This document shows positions 1-8,515 of a DNA stretch of 64,000 nucleotides, one piece after another; the first letter of the stretch is position 1; each line of letters begins with the position of its first letter. A program made the position numbers and the translations under genes. The stretch is from Falsiroseomonas sp. (lineage in GTDB: Bacteria > Pseudomonadota > Alphaproteobacteria > Acetobacterales > Acetobacteraceae): contig NZ_JAUYTS010000047.1 in NCBI RefSeq assembly GCF_030695085.1, positions 1 to 64,000 on the forward strand, written 5' to 3'. The notes under the pieces are model-generated. The model was given only the letters and a program-made list of their open reading frames with translations, did no database searches and was not told the origin of the DNA.

Positions 1-114
1 CGCAGGCGCGGCCACCGCGGACGTTTCCGTCGCGGGGGTGCCGGCTTCGGCCGGGGCGGCGGTGTGTTCGGTCTCGGCCGCGCGCGGGGCGGTCGCGTCG
101 CTATGATCGCTCAA
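1..114 (-). CDS. possible N-terminus of a gene cut by the window edge
   Basis: Reading the minus strand from a TTG at 114-112 gives an open frame to the edge that begins MSDHSDATAPRAAETEH and continues as an Ala/Pro/Thr/Glu-rich, probably disordered stretch. Upstream there is only a weak AGAGA-type ribosome site. Other frames stop early. Too little is visible to name a product. The start codon choice and even the reality of the gene are uncertain. Confidence 0.3.
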   Translation of the reverse strand, partial: MSDHSDATAPRAAETEHTAAPAEAGTPATETSAVAAPA

Positions 115-350
115 CGTGCTTGGTTCTCTGCATGCCTCGGACCTGCCCGCCACCTGCGCACATCCCATCAGGACGCGTACTCGGCGGGGGCGCCCCACAG
201 GCGCGATGACAGGCGCTTGGCGGGGCCGGGCGGGATGCAGCGCATATGCGCCGCAATGGCCGGGAAATCAAGGCAAGACGCCGCCCCGGCCGCATTTGGC
301 GGACCAGCCGGATACACGCCGCGTCGCGGCGGTGCCTCCGGCGTGACCCG

Positions 351-374
351 CCAGGTGCCCGTCACACCACCTGG
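351..374 (-). terminator. weak stem-loop over the end of the hydroxyacid dehydrogenase gene
   Basis: CCAGGTG at 351-357 pairs with CACCTGG at 368-374 across a 10-nt spacer, spanning the stop codon of the downstream-pointing dehydrogenase. No T-run follows, so this is at best a weak terminator or an mRNA 3' end stabiliser. Confidence 0.25.
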
Positions 375-1327
375 TTGACCAGCGTCTGCCCCGCCCGCAG
401 CCGGGGCAGGTTGGCTTCCAGCAGGTCCAGCACATTGCCCTCATAGGCCCGCGTCTCGCCGCCGGTATGCGGCGTGATGAACACGTTCGGCATGGCCCAG
501 AGCGGGCTGGCGCCGGCCAGCGGCTCCTCCGTCGTCACATCCAGCGCCGCCTGGCCGACCTGGCCGGAGGACAGCGCGGCGATCAGCGCGGCCTCGTCGC
601 ACACCGCGCCGCGCGCCACATTCACCAGGGTCGCGCCCGGCTTCATGGCGGCGAAGGAGGCCGCATTCATCAGGCCGCGGGTTTCCGGCGTCAGCGCGCA
701 GGTCAGCGCCACGATATCCGCACGGCCGAGCTGCGCGTGCAGCGCATCCATGCCGTGGATTTCATCGGCGCCCTCGCTGCCCTTGGACGGGTCCTGCCGC
801 AGCCCCACCACCTTCATGTCGAAGGCCTTGGCCAGCCGCGCCAGCCGGCCGCCGATGCGGCCGATGCCGACCACCAGCAGCGTCTTGCCGCCGAGTTCAT
901 CCTCGCGCTGGGTCAGGTCGCCGATCATGCCGCGCCAATGCTGCTTCACCTGGTTGTCGCGCGCCTGCGGCAGCAGCCGGGCCTGCGCCAGGATCAACGA
1001 CATGGCGTGTTCGGACACCGCATTGGCATTGGCACCCTGCGCCGAGGCGAGCCGGATGCCGGCCCCCGCCAGCACCGCCTTGTCGTACTGGTCGACGCCG
1101 GCGCTGATGGATTGGATGAATTTCAGGCGCGGCGCCTTGGCCGCCAGATGGTTGCGCCACATGCCGGAGACCAGCAGCACATCGGCCTCCGGCAGCCGCG
1201 CCTCCAGCTCCTCCAGGCTGCGCACCTCGAAGTGCTTCAGCTTGCCGCCGCGCTGGGCGTAGCGTTCGCCGAAGCGGTAGGCGACATGGGCGAAGCAGAG
1301 GGTGAGCTGGTCATCCGGTGGCAGCAT
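362..1327 (-). CDS. D-2-hydroxyacid dehydrogenase family protein
   Basis: NAD(P)-dependent oxidoreductase of the D-isomer-specific 2-hydroxyacid dehydrogenase family, 321 residues from the ATG at 1327. That start has AGGAG about nine bases upstream and begins MLPPDDQLTLCFAH; the longer frame to 1384 would run into rsmA. The Rossmann motif VGIGRIGGRLARL, the NVARGAVCDE segment carrying the catalytic Arg, the EEPL Glu and the ITPHTGG His make the usual Arg-Glu-His set complete. The substrate cannot be told from sequence; glyoxylate/hydroxypyruvate-type substrates are common in the family. It lies 49 bases after rsmA on the same strand and may be read through from it. Confidence 0.85.
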   Translation of the reverse strand: MLPPDDQLTLCFAHVAYRFGERYAQRGGKLKHFEVRSLEELEARLPEADVLLVSGMWRNHLAAKAPRLKFIQSISAGVDQYDKAVLAGAGIRLASAQGANANAVSEHAMSLILAQARLLPQARDNQVKQHWRGMIGDLTQREDELGGKTLLVVGIGRIGGRLARLAKAFDMKVVGLRQDPSKGSEGADEIHGMDALHAQLGRADIVALTCALTPETRGLMNAASFAAMKPGATLVNVARGAVCDEAALIAALSSGQVGQAALDVTTEEPLAGASPLWAMPNVFITPHTGGETRAYEGNVLDLLEANLPRLRAGQTLVNQVV

Positions 1328-1376
1328 GGCGCGTTTCTCCTGGCGATTCAGGCGCACCAAACCCGCTGCCAGCTTG

Positions 1377-2228
1377 TCAGGCAACCCCGGTGGGCGCCTC
1401 GCGGGCCAGCAATGCGCGGGCGAGGCGGTCGAATTCCGCGATGGTCAGCGTCTCCGCCCGCCTTTGCCCGTCGATCCCGGCGGTCTCCAGCAGCGCCTCC
1501 GCCTGGCCGAGCTGCTTCAGCGACCCGCGCAGCATCTTGCGGCGCTGGCCGAAGGCGGCGGCGGTGGTGCGTTCCATGGCGGCGAACAGCGCCGGGCCGG
1601 GGTCTTCCGCATGCGGGGTCAGCCCGACCACGGCGGAGAACACCTTGGGCGGCGGCGTGAAGGCGCCGGGCGGCAGGCTGAGCAGGAACTGCGCGCGGCA
1701 GCGCCACTGCGCCAGCACGCCGAGCCGCCCATAGGCATCGGTGTCCGGCGCGGCGCAGATGCGCTCCGCCACTTCCTGCTGGAACATCAGCGTCATGCCC
1801 TCGATGTCCGAGGCATGCCGCAGCCAGCCGACCAGCAGGGGGGTGGCGACATTGTAGGGCAGGTTGGCGATGATCCGGCGCGGCGCGGGCAGTTCGGCCA
1901 GCGGGTCGGTATCCAGCGCATCCGCCTCCTGCACCGTGAGGCGGCCGGGGTAATGCGCGGCGAGCGTGGTCAGCGCCGCGATGGCGCGCCGATCCAGCTC
2001 CACCGCCAGCACATGCGCGGCCGGCGTCGCCAGCAGCGCCCGCGTCAGCCCGCCCGGGCCGGGGCCAACCTCCAGCACATGCCGCCCGGTCAGGTCGCCT
2101 GCCAGCGCGGCGATACGGGCGCAGATCGCCGGGTCCAGCAGGAAGTGCTGCCCGAGCGATTTGCGCGCATCCAGCCCGTATTCGCGGACCGTGTCGCGCA
2201 GGCTCGGAAGTTCGGAAAGCTCAGACAT
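1377..2228 (-). CDS. rsmA: 16S rRNA (adenine1518/1519-N6)-dimethyltransferase
   Basis: RsmA (KsgA) dimethylates two adjacent adenosines in the 3' terminal hairpin of 16S rRNA during small-subunit maturation. The 283-residue protein has the opening SLGQHFLLD, the SAM-binding motif VLEVGPGPGG (residues 51-60) and the catalytic NLPYN at 122-126, all at family positions and length. It follows surA on the same strand after a 147-base gap that holds a palindromic repeat. In many proteobacteria pdxA sits in this gap; here it is missing. Confidence 0.97.
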   Translation of the reverse strand: MSELSELPSLRDTVREYGLDARKSLGQHFLLDPAICARIAALAGDLTGRHVLEVGPGPGGLTRALLATPAAHVLAVELDRRAIAALTTLAAHYPGRLTVQEADALDTDPLAELPAPRRIIANLPYNVATPLLVGWLRHASDIEGMTLMFQQEVAERICAAPDTDAYGRLGVLAQWRCRAQFLLSLPPGAFTPPPKVFSAVVGLTPHAEDPGPALFAAMERTTAAAFGQRRKMLRGSLKQLGQAEALLETAGIDGQRRAETLTIAEFDRLARALLAREAPTGVA

Positions 2229-2287
2229 TCTGGACCGCGCCCGTTACCCGTACTTGCAGGATCATGATCGCACGGCACGCCATGCGG

Positions 2288-2347
2288 CGCCCGGCGCCGC
2301 CAATGCGGCGAGCCAAGCCGCCGGAGGCGGCGCCCGGCGCCTGAGGG
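2288..2347. repeat. palindromic intergenic repeat, copy A
   Basis: A GC-rich block between rsmA and surA built of nested inverted repeats. Its parts include GCCGCCAATGCGGCG, then AGCCAAGCCGCCGG, then GGCGCCCGGCGC and CTGAGGG. The same order of blocks, with small indels, occurs in opposite orientation at 20970-21035 (copy B). This is visible by direct alignment of the two stretches. It looks like a REP-type element; no coding potential is evident. Confidence 0.7.
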
Positions 2348-2357
2348 CAAGACAACA

Positions 2358-2383
2358 GCAGTTGAGGCGATAGCCTCAACTGC
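2358..2383 (-). terminator. perfect 11-bp hairpin overlapping the surA stop codon
   Basis: GCAGTTGAGGC at 2358-2368 pairs perfectly with GCCTCAACTGC at 2373-2383 around a GATA loop. The stem contains the surA stop (2378-2376). On the minus strand it is followed by TGTTGTCTT rather than a clean U-run, so it may be a partial terminator or an RNA-stability element between surA and rsmA. Confidence 0.55.
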
Positions 2384-3698
2384 GCATCTCGATCTGCGCG
2401 CGGCGGCGCAGGTCGCGTTGCACCTGGCGGGAGAGCAGTTCGGCGCGGTCGCGCAGCAGCTGGGCGCGGGCGGCATCCGGCGTCAGCTCCGCCTGGTTCC
2501 GCGTCTCCCGCGTGCAGACCATGATGACGGCGACCCCATCGGGTGCGATCACCGGCTGGCTGGCCCGGCCCGGCTGAAGCCCGCCGATCAACTGGCGCAG
2601 CGCCGGCGGCTGCACGGCTTCCAGACGCACCTCGCCCGGGTCCGGGTCCCGCCCGCCGCCCGCGGCGCGGGCGGCTGCGTCCACCGCCTCGCAGCTGCGC
2701 GCGGAGTTGGACAGGGCGCGGGCGCGTTCCACCGTCTGGATCTGCTGCTGCGTCGGGTTGTTGGGGTCGAGCGCGCCGGAGAACGGGAAGAAGGCCTGGC
2801 GCAGGGTCAGGATGGTGGCCATGTCGCGGCCCACTTCCCGCCGCTGGCGCAGCGCCACGATCTGGAAACCGCCGGGCACGCGGATCGGATTGGCGATGGC
2901 GCCGGGCGGCATCTGGCGCACCACCTCGGCCACCTCCTGGTCCAGCGCCTCCGCCCCCACCCAGCCGAGGTCGCCGCCCTGCAACGCCGTCTGCGCCTGG
3001 CTGAACTGCGTCGCCGCCACGGGGAAGGGCACGCCGCGGCGCAGCTGGCTCACCACCTCATCGACGAAGGCCCGCACTTCCGGCTCCTCGGCCGGATCGT
3101 CCACCGGGACGAAGATCTCGCTGACCAGGAATTCCGGCTGCCCGGTCCGGGCGCGCTGGGAGGCGATCAGCTCCGCCACCGCGGCCTCCGAGGGTTCCGC
3201 CTGCGGGCCGAGCAGCTGGCGCACCAGCCGCGCCCAGCCGATCTGCACGCGAAGCTGGTCGTACAGCACGCGGGGTTCCACCCCGGCGCGGCGCAGCTGT
3301 GCCACGAGGGCGCCGGCGGGCAGGCCGTTGCGGCGTTCCAGCTCGCCCACGGCGCCGGCGAGGTCGGCATCCGTCACCGGAATGCGGCGGCGCTGCACTT
3401 CCTGCACCCGCAGGCGTTCATCGACCAGCAGGCGGGTGACCTGCGGCGTCAGGCGTTCCAGCACCTGGGGCGTCATGTTCAGCCCGGCATTCAGCGCGAA
3501 CAGCCGCCGCCGGCCCTCGACATCCGCCTGGGTGACAATGTCCCCATTGATGACGGCGACGATTCGATTGACCTGCTGCCCTGCCACCTGGGCCGGCTGG
3601 GCGGCTGGCCTTTGGGCCAGGGCTGTGGCGGGAAGGGTCAGGATGGGCGCGCTGGCCAGGGTGGACAGCAGCAGCAGGGCTCGGGCGGTGGGGCGCAT
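2376..3698 (-). CDS. surA: periplasmic peptidyl-prolyl isomerase/chaperone SurA
   Basis: SurA escorts unfolded outer-membrane proteins through the periplasm. The 440-residue product starts with a cleavable signal peptide (hydrophobic LLLLSTLASAPILTLPA, then ALAQ). Next comes the SurA N-terminal domain opening with NRIVAVINGDIVTQADVEG, and one clear parvulin domain at about residues 185-290 (FLVSEIFVP ... GGDLGWVG ... GGFQIVALRQRR). The second parvulin domain is degenerate. It sits 98 bases downstream of lptD on the same strand, matching the conserved lptD-surA pair, whose product LptD is a SurA client in E. coli. Confidence 0.93.
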   Translation of the reverse strand: MRPTARALLLLSTLASAPILTLPATALAQRPAAQPAQVAGQQVNRIVAVINGDIVTQADVEGRRRLFALNAGLNMTPQVLERLTPQVTRLLVDERLRVQEVQRRRIPVTDADLAGAVGELERRNGLPAGALVAQLRRAGVEPRVLYDQLRVQIGWARLVRQLLGPQAEPSEAAVAELIASQRARTGQPEFLVSEIFVPVDDPAEEPEVRAFVDEVVSQLRRGVPFPVAATQFSQAQTALQGGDLGWVGAEALDQEVAEVVRQMPPGAIANPIRVPGGFQIVALRQRREVGRDMATILTLRQAFFPFSGALDPNNPTQQQIQTVERARALSNSARSCEAVDAAARAAGGGRDPDPGEVRLEAVQPPALRQLIGGLQPGRASQPVIAPDGVAVIMVCTRETRNQAELTPDAARAQLLRDRAELLSRQVQRDLRRRAQIEMRS

Positions 3699-3796
3699 GG
3701 CGCGTTCCTAAAGCATTTTCAGATCAGGCGTAATCGCCTTGCGGTCCGGGTTCGGCTGCCCGGCCAGATGCATCATCCGGCGCCGCATCCGGCGCA

Positions 3797-6103
3797 TCAC
3801 AGGGCCCGTAGCCCGAAGTCGCCAACCGTCTTCAGCCCGATCCGGAACAGCAGCAAGGTACCGCCGGCATAATCGGCCTGGGTCGTCGGGTCCTGCGCCC
3901 AGCTACGGACGAAGCGGGTCTCGAAGATGAAGCACTCATCCTCATAGGTGGCGGAGGCCTGGGCGGCAACGGGCCGGTCGAGCCCGATATCGTAGCGCCC
4001 GAACAGCCCGACCCGCCAATTCTCGTTCACCCGGATGGTGCCGCCGAGGGAAATCTCCTCCCGCTTGCGGGTGGTGACGTTGGGCGCGGGGTTGGTCAAC
4101 AGATAGCCGCCCGAGACGCTGAAGGGTCCGCCGAAGACGGTGGCGGTGGCATCCCACAACCGGCCCTCGCCGGTCTCCTTGTCCAGCCGCCCGCGGCCGA
4201 GCAGTTCCAGCCAGGTCACCGGCGCCAGCCGCAGCCGCCCGACCCAGTCGGACGACCGGTTCTCCAGCCCCGATCCATCGGCGAAGGTCTCATCGGTGGC
4301 CAGCCGGACGGAGCGCCCGGCGAGGCCCTCCAGCTGCCCGCCATTGGGGAACAGCCAGGCGCCGCGCAGCGCCGCATCGGCCCGGGTGCCACCCTCGAAG
4401 CGGTCGCGGCCCTGGAAGCGGTTCAGGCTGAACAGGTTCGCGTCGGTGAATTCGAAATCGAGGCTGTCCTCATTCGGGAAGCGCAGCTGCGCGCCGGTCG
4501 CCGGGCCGGTCACCAGCTGCACCCGCGGCTCGATGATCTGGGACCCGTATTCCCCGGCGCTGCGCAGGAAGGGCATGCGCCAATCCACCGCCGTGCGGAT
4601 ATGGCCGCGGCCATAGAAGCCATCGCCCCCGGCATTGCCGAAGGTCGGCGCCAGCGCCAGCCCATCCACCCAGCCGCCGACCACATCGGCATGGGTGCGG
4701 AAGGTCCAGATATCGCCCATCTCGCCGACCAGCGGCAATTCGTAGCTGGTGCGGGTGGCGATGCGCTGGGTGTCGGTGCCGCCCGCCCGGAAGATGCTGT
4801 AGGCGGAGGCATCCACCGTGAAGCGCCCGCCGAGGTTGTCGGTCGGGAAGACATAGTCGGCATAGCCGCGCGGCAGCACGAAGGGCGTCAGATCCGTCGA
4901 ATTGGCGGCGTCCAGCCCCTGGTACAGCATCGTGTCGATGCGGGCGTAGCCTTCCGGCCCCCAGAAACCCTCCGCATAGGCCGTCGTGGTCAGCACCCGC
5001 GGCGCGCCGTAGCGCCAGGCCTGGAGATACTCGCGGGAGGAGGCGCGGTTCACCGCGAAGCCGGTGCGCCAATTCTCATTCAGCGTGAAGCGCCCCTGGG
5101 CGAAGATGTGCCCGCCGAAGCCATCCGCATCCGTCCCCTCCAGCGTGCCGACCGAGCCTTCCAGCGTCACCTCGCCGTTGTTGAAGCGGCGGCGATAGGC
5201 ACCCCCCACATTCGGGATCTGGTTGGTGGAGGTGGTGAGGCTGATGGTCGCGTCGGAATGGTCGTCGATCGCCCAGTAATAGGGCAGCTCGGCGAAGGCG
5301 CCGAGAAAGCGGGTCTGCCCGAAGGTCGGCGAAAGGAAGCCCGAGGCGCGCGGCGCATCCGGCGTCGCATGGCTGAAATAGGGCGTATAAAGCAGCGGCA
5401 CGCCGCCGAACTGCACCGCGGCATCGCGGTAGCGCACCCGCTGGTCCACGCTGTCCACCGTCGCGATCCGGGCGCGCAACTGCCACAGCGGCGGCCGCGT
5501 CGGGTCTTCCGGGCACAGGTCGCAGGAGGAATAGACCACGCGTGCCAGGTCGGTGACGGTGCCGCCGGTGCGCCGCGCGCCGGCGGCGGCGATGCGGGCA
5601 TTGGCGGCCAGCAGGCCGCGGATGCCCTCGATGGCGGCATCGCGCATGCCATCGGTCAGCTCCACCCGGTCGGCGAACAGGGTCTGCCCATCCGGCTCGA
5701 TCAGCGCGACGTTGCCGGTGGCGGTCGCCAGGCCGGTGTCGCGGGCATAGGTGAATTCATCGGCGCGCAGCACGCGGTCGCCCTGCCAGGCTTCCACCTT
5801 GCCGCGGGCGGTGACGGTGTTGGTGGTCTGGTCGTATTCGACCTCATCCGCCGTGAAGGTGACGGGGCCTTCGCCGACGGCACGGTTGCCCAGCCCCATC
5901 ATGCCCTGCTGGGCGCCCGGCCCGGTCGGATACAGGACCAGCCCGAGGGCGGTCAGCGCCGCCAGCCCGGCCAGGCGCCACCGCCCGCCACGGGCGGGGC
6001 CGCAACCGGTGAAAGGTTCGGGCGGTGCGGACCGGGGCGCGGGCTGGCCCGGCGGCCGGATCGGCGGCGGCAGCTTGCGGGATGGCCGGGTGGTCGGCGG
6101 CAT
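3797..6103 (-). CDS. lptD: LPS-assembly protein LptD
   Basis: Outer-membrane beta-barrel that inserts lipopolysaccharide into the outer leaflet. The 768 residues have a long Pro/Arg-rich lead before the hydrophobic signal (LAALTALGLVLYPTGPGAQQ). An OstA-type N-terminal domain follows (VTFTADEVEYDQ, VTARGKVEAWQGDRVLRADE), then the conserved Cys pair C194-DL-C197 used in LptD disulfides, then a long barrel ending in aromatic-rich strands. Its ATG overlaps the lptG stop by one base, so lptF-lptG-lptD is one transcription unit. Confidence 0.95.
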   Translation of the reverse strand: MPPTTRPSRKLPPPIRPPGQPAPRSAPPEPFTGCGPARGGRWRLAGLAALTALGLVLYPTGPGAQQGMMGLGNRAVGEGPVTFTADEVEYDQTTNTVTARGKVEAWQGDRVLRADEFTYARDTGLATATGNVALIEPDGQTLFADRVELTDGMRDAAIEGIRGLLAANARIAAAGARRTGGTVTDLARVVYSSCDLCPEDPTRPPLWQLRARIATVDSVDQRVRYRDAAVQFGGVPLLYTPYFSHATPDAPRASGFLSPTFGQTRFLGAFAELPYYWAIDDHSDATISLTTSTNQIPNVGGAYRRRFNNGEVTLEGSVGTLEGTDADGFGGHIFAQGRFTLNENWRTGFAVNRASSREYLQAWRYGAPRVLTTTAYAEGFWGPEGYARIDTMLYQGLDAANSTDLTPFVLPRGYADYVFPTDNLGGRFTVDASAYSIFRAGGTDTQRIATRTSYELPLVGEMGDIWTFRTHADVVGGWVDGLALAPTFGNAGGDGFYGRGHIRTAVDWRMPFLRSAGEYGSQIIEPRVQLVTGPATGAQLRFPNEDSLDFEFTDANLFSLNRFQGRDRFEGGTRADAALRGAWLFPNGGQLEGLAGRSVRLATDETFADGSGLENRSSDWVGRLRLAPVTWLELLGRGRLDKETGEGRLWDATATVFGGPFSVSGGYLLTNPAPNVTTRKREEISLGGTIRVNENWRVGLFGRYDIGLDRPVAAQASATYEDECFIFETRFVRSWAQDPTTQADYAGGTLLLFRIGLKTVGDFGLRAL

Positions 6104-7254
6104 CAGCCATCCTCCAGGTGCAGCAACAAAGCCAAGGCCAGCAGCAGCCCGGCGAGCGCCGGCGCCCAGGCCGCCAGGATCACGGGCAGGGAACCCGCTT
6201 CGCCCATTTCATTGCTCACCTTGTCCAGCACGAACAGGGCGAATCCCGCGGCGACGCCGCCGCCGATCATCTGCGCCACCCCGCCGCGCCGGGTCTGGCG
6301 CATCGAGAAGCCGGCCGCCAGCAGCGCCATGCCCAGCGCCAGCACCGGCAGGGCGAGCAGCGACTGGAACTGGATGCGGTGGCGCACGGCGGAGAAGCCG
6401 GCCTCCTCCAGCACCGCGATGAAGCCCGGCAGCGCCCAGAAATCCAGCGTTTCGGGGGAGGCGAAGCTGTCCTGGATGCGGTCGGGGGTCAGTTCGGTGG
6501 GCAGGCTGACCTGGGTCGGCGGGCTGGCGATGCGGTCCGCACCGAAGCTCACCGCCTGGTCGAACACCCAGGCGCCGTCGGTCAGCCGGGCGCGTGGCGC
6601 CTCCAGCCGTGCCAGCGGCCGGTCATCGGCGGAAAGCCGCCAGACCGTGACCTCCTGCAATTCGAAGCGTGGCCCGCGCGGCAGCGGGTCCCCGGCCTCC
6701 CGCAGCGGCGCATCGCGCATCGCAACCGGGCGGCCGGAGATGATGGCGACCCCCTGCGGGTCCAGCGCCCGGTCCGCCTGGCGCAGCCACAACCGCCCCC
6801 CGGCGAGCGAGGACAGGCCGCCCCCGGTGCGCAGGAAGGACATATCCATCCGCTCCGCCCGCGCCAGCAGGGCGGAGGAGACGGGGGAGATCCCGAAGGT
6901 CCCCAGCATGCCGAGCAGGAGCGCCACCACCAGCGGCCCGGTCAGGAACCCCCAGGCGGAAATGCCGGCCGCCCGCGCCACGATCAGCTCGGAAGACCGC
7001 GTGAGCCGCCAGAAGGCGATGATGCCACCCAGCAGGATGGCAAACGGCAGGATCTGCAGGGCGACGAAGGGCAGCCGCATCGCCGCGATCTGCAAGGGGA
7101 TGGTGTAGCCCACATCCGGCCGCGTCGCCGCCCGGCGCAGCAATTCGATGAAGTCGAACAGCGCCACCAGGCCGATCAGCGCCGCCATCACCAGCAGCGT
7201 CGCGAACAGGAAGCCGCGCGCCACATAGCCGGTCAGGGTGGGGGTGAAGACCAT
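6103..7254 (-). CDS. lptG: LPS export ABC transporter permease LptG
   Basis: Inner-membrane permease that, with LptF and the LptB ATPase, pulls LPS out of the inner membrane into the Lpt bridge. The 383 residues show the YjgP/YjgQ layout: N-terminal membrane segments (YVARGFLFATLLVMAALIG), a long periplasmic beta-jellyroll domain (about residues 125-270), then three C-terminal membrane helices. It starts 7 bases after lptF and its stop overlaps the lptD start. No lptB is present in the window. Confidence 0.93.
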   Translation of the reverse strand: MVFTPTLTGYVARGFLFATLLVMAALIGLVALFDFIELLRRAATRPDVGYTIPLQIAAMRLPFVALQILPFAILLGGIIAFWRLTRSSELIVARAAGISAWGFLTGPLVVALLLGMLGTFGISPVSSALLARAERMDMSFLRTGGGLSSLAGGRLWLRQADRALDPQGVAIISGRPVAMRDAPLREAGDPLPRGPRFELQEVTVWRLSADDRPLARLEAPRARLTDGAWVFDQAVSFGADRIASPPTQVSLPTELTPDRIQDSFASPETLDFWALPGFIAVLEEAGFSAVRHRIQFQSLLALPVLALGMALLAAGFSMRQTRRGGVAQMIGGGVAAGFALFVLDKVSNEMGEAGSLPVILAAWAPALAGLLLALALLLHLEDG

Positions 7255-7261
7255 GCGGGGC

Positions 7262-8449
7262 TCAGCCGGCCGATAGCGAGGCAGGGGGTATCGAAGCGGG
7301 GGGCATCGGGGTCGGGCGGAAGCGCGGCAGGCCGGGCGCGCCGAGCAGCCACCAGGTGGCGATCACCCCGGGCAGGGTGGCATGCGCCCAGATCAGCCAG
7401 ACGAAGCTGTTGTCGCGCGTCGCCAGGTTGCCGATGGTCAGCCCCGCCGCCAGCAGCCCCACCACCAGCCCGACGCCGAGCGCCAGCCGCAGCCCACCAC
7501 CATGCCGGCGGAACTGGCCGGTCAGCGCCACCGCCATGCCGACCAGGGCGAAGGTCAGTGCCGTCAGCGGCGCGGAAAGCCGCTGATGCGCCTCGCCCAC
7601 GAAGCGGGCCAGGTCGCGTGGGCGAAGCTCCTCCGCCGGGTCGGGGTGCAGCAATTCCGCGATGCCGCGTTCGCGCGAATCGCGGAAGCGCACTTCCTCC
7701 TGCCGCGTGGCGCGGGCGAGATCGACGCTGTTTTCCTGGAAGCTGAGCACCGAGAGCCGCATGGTGGCGGGCGTGCCCGGCGGCGCATTGGCCGGCGGCG
7801 CCACCCGTTCCATCTGCTGCCGCACGCCGTTCTGCAAGGTCACGCGGGGGCCGAGCGGGCCGCTCGAGATGCGGCCCGATTCGGCCAGGATGGTCGCCGG
7901 CGCGCCCGCTTCCCGCGCATCATGCACCAGGATGCCGCGCAGCGTGCCGTCGCGGTCGCGCAGCCGGGCATAGACCGTGAGGTCGCCGCCGACGGAGGAG
8001 AACACGCCTTCCTGCACCAGGATCGCCGCCATCTCGTTGCGAATCTCGTATTGCCAGATGCGGAAGGCGGTGTGCGACATCGGCACCAGCCACAGGTTCA
8101 GCGCGTATCCCATGCCGACGGAGGCCAGCGCCAGCAGCATGGCCGGCCGGGCGAGGCGGAGCTGGGACAGGCCGGCTGCGCGCATCACCACCAGTTCGCG
8201 GTCGCTGTTCATCCGCACATAGATGAACAGCACCACGACGAAGGTGGTGATCGGCAGGATCACCGCGACGAAGCCCGGCAGCATGAGGCCCGTAAGCTGC
8301 ACGAAGACCGACATCGAAAGCCCGCGGTCCAGCACCAGCTCCATGAAGCGCAGCGACTGGGTCAGCCAGACCAGCGCCGCCAACCCGCAGGTCACGGCGA
8401 GCAGGCCGCCGACAAGCTGGCGCAGGATATAGCGGTCGATCCGTGTCAT
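7262..8449 (-). CDS. lptF: LPS export ABC transporter permease LptF
   Basis: Partner permease of LptG, 395 residues. It begins with the family signature ITRIDRYILRQL-like segment (MTRIDRYILRQLVGGLLAV) and has PGFVAVILPITTFVVVLF and YVRMNSDRELVVMRAAGLS, the coupling-helix region that contacts LptB. A periplasmic domain and C-terminal helices follow. It is the first gene of the lptF-lptG-lptD run; the 66 bases upstream show no clear promoter. Confidence 0.93.
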   Translation of the reverse strand: MTRIDRYILRQLVGGLLAVTCGLAALVWLTQSLRFMELVLDRGLSMSVFVQLTGLMLPGFVAVILPITTFVVVLFIYVRMNSDRELVVMRAAGLSQLRLARPAMLLALASVGMGYALNLWLVPMSHTAFRIWQYEIRNEMAAILVQEGVFSSVGGDLTVYARLRDRDGTLRGILVHDAREAGAPATILAESGRISSGPLGPRVTLQNGVRQQMERVAPPANAPPGTPATMRLSVLSFQENSVDLARATRQEEVRFRDSRERGIAELLHPDPAEELRPRDLARFVGEAHQRLSAPLTALTFALVGMAVALTGQFRRHGGGLRLALGVGLVVGLLAAGLTIGNLATRDNSFVWLIWAHATLPGVIATWWLLGAPGLPRFRPTPMPPASIPPASLSAG

Positions 8450-8515
8450 CCGGCCCCTTCTACCAGCCGCAGGGGGCGGGCTGCAAAGGCGCCACGCGTG
8501 CCGTATCCACGCCCA

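Noticed and set aside
115-361. Several short frames in the first gap
   Set aside because: All lack ribosome sites and have shadow composition; only a weak dyad near the end was kept.
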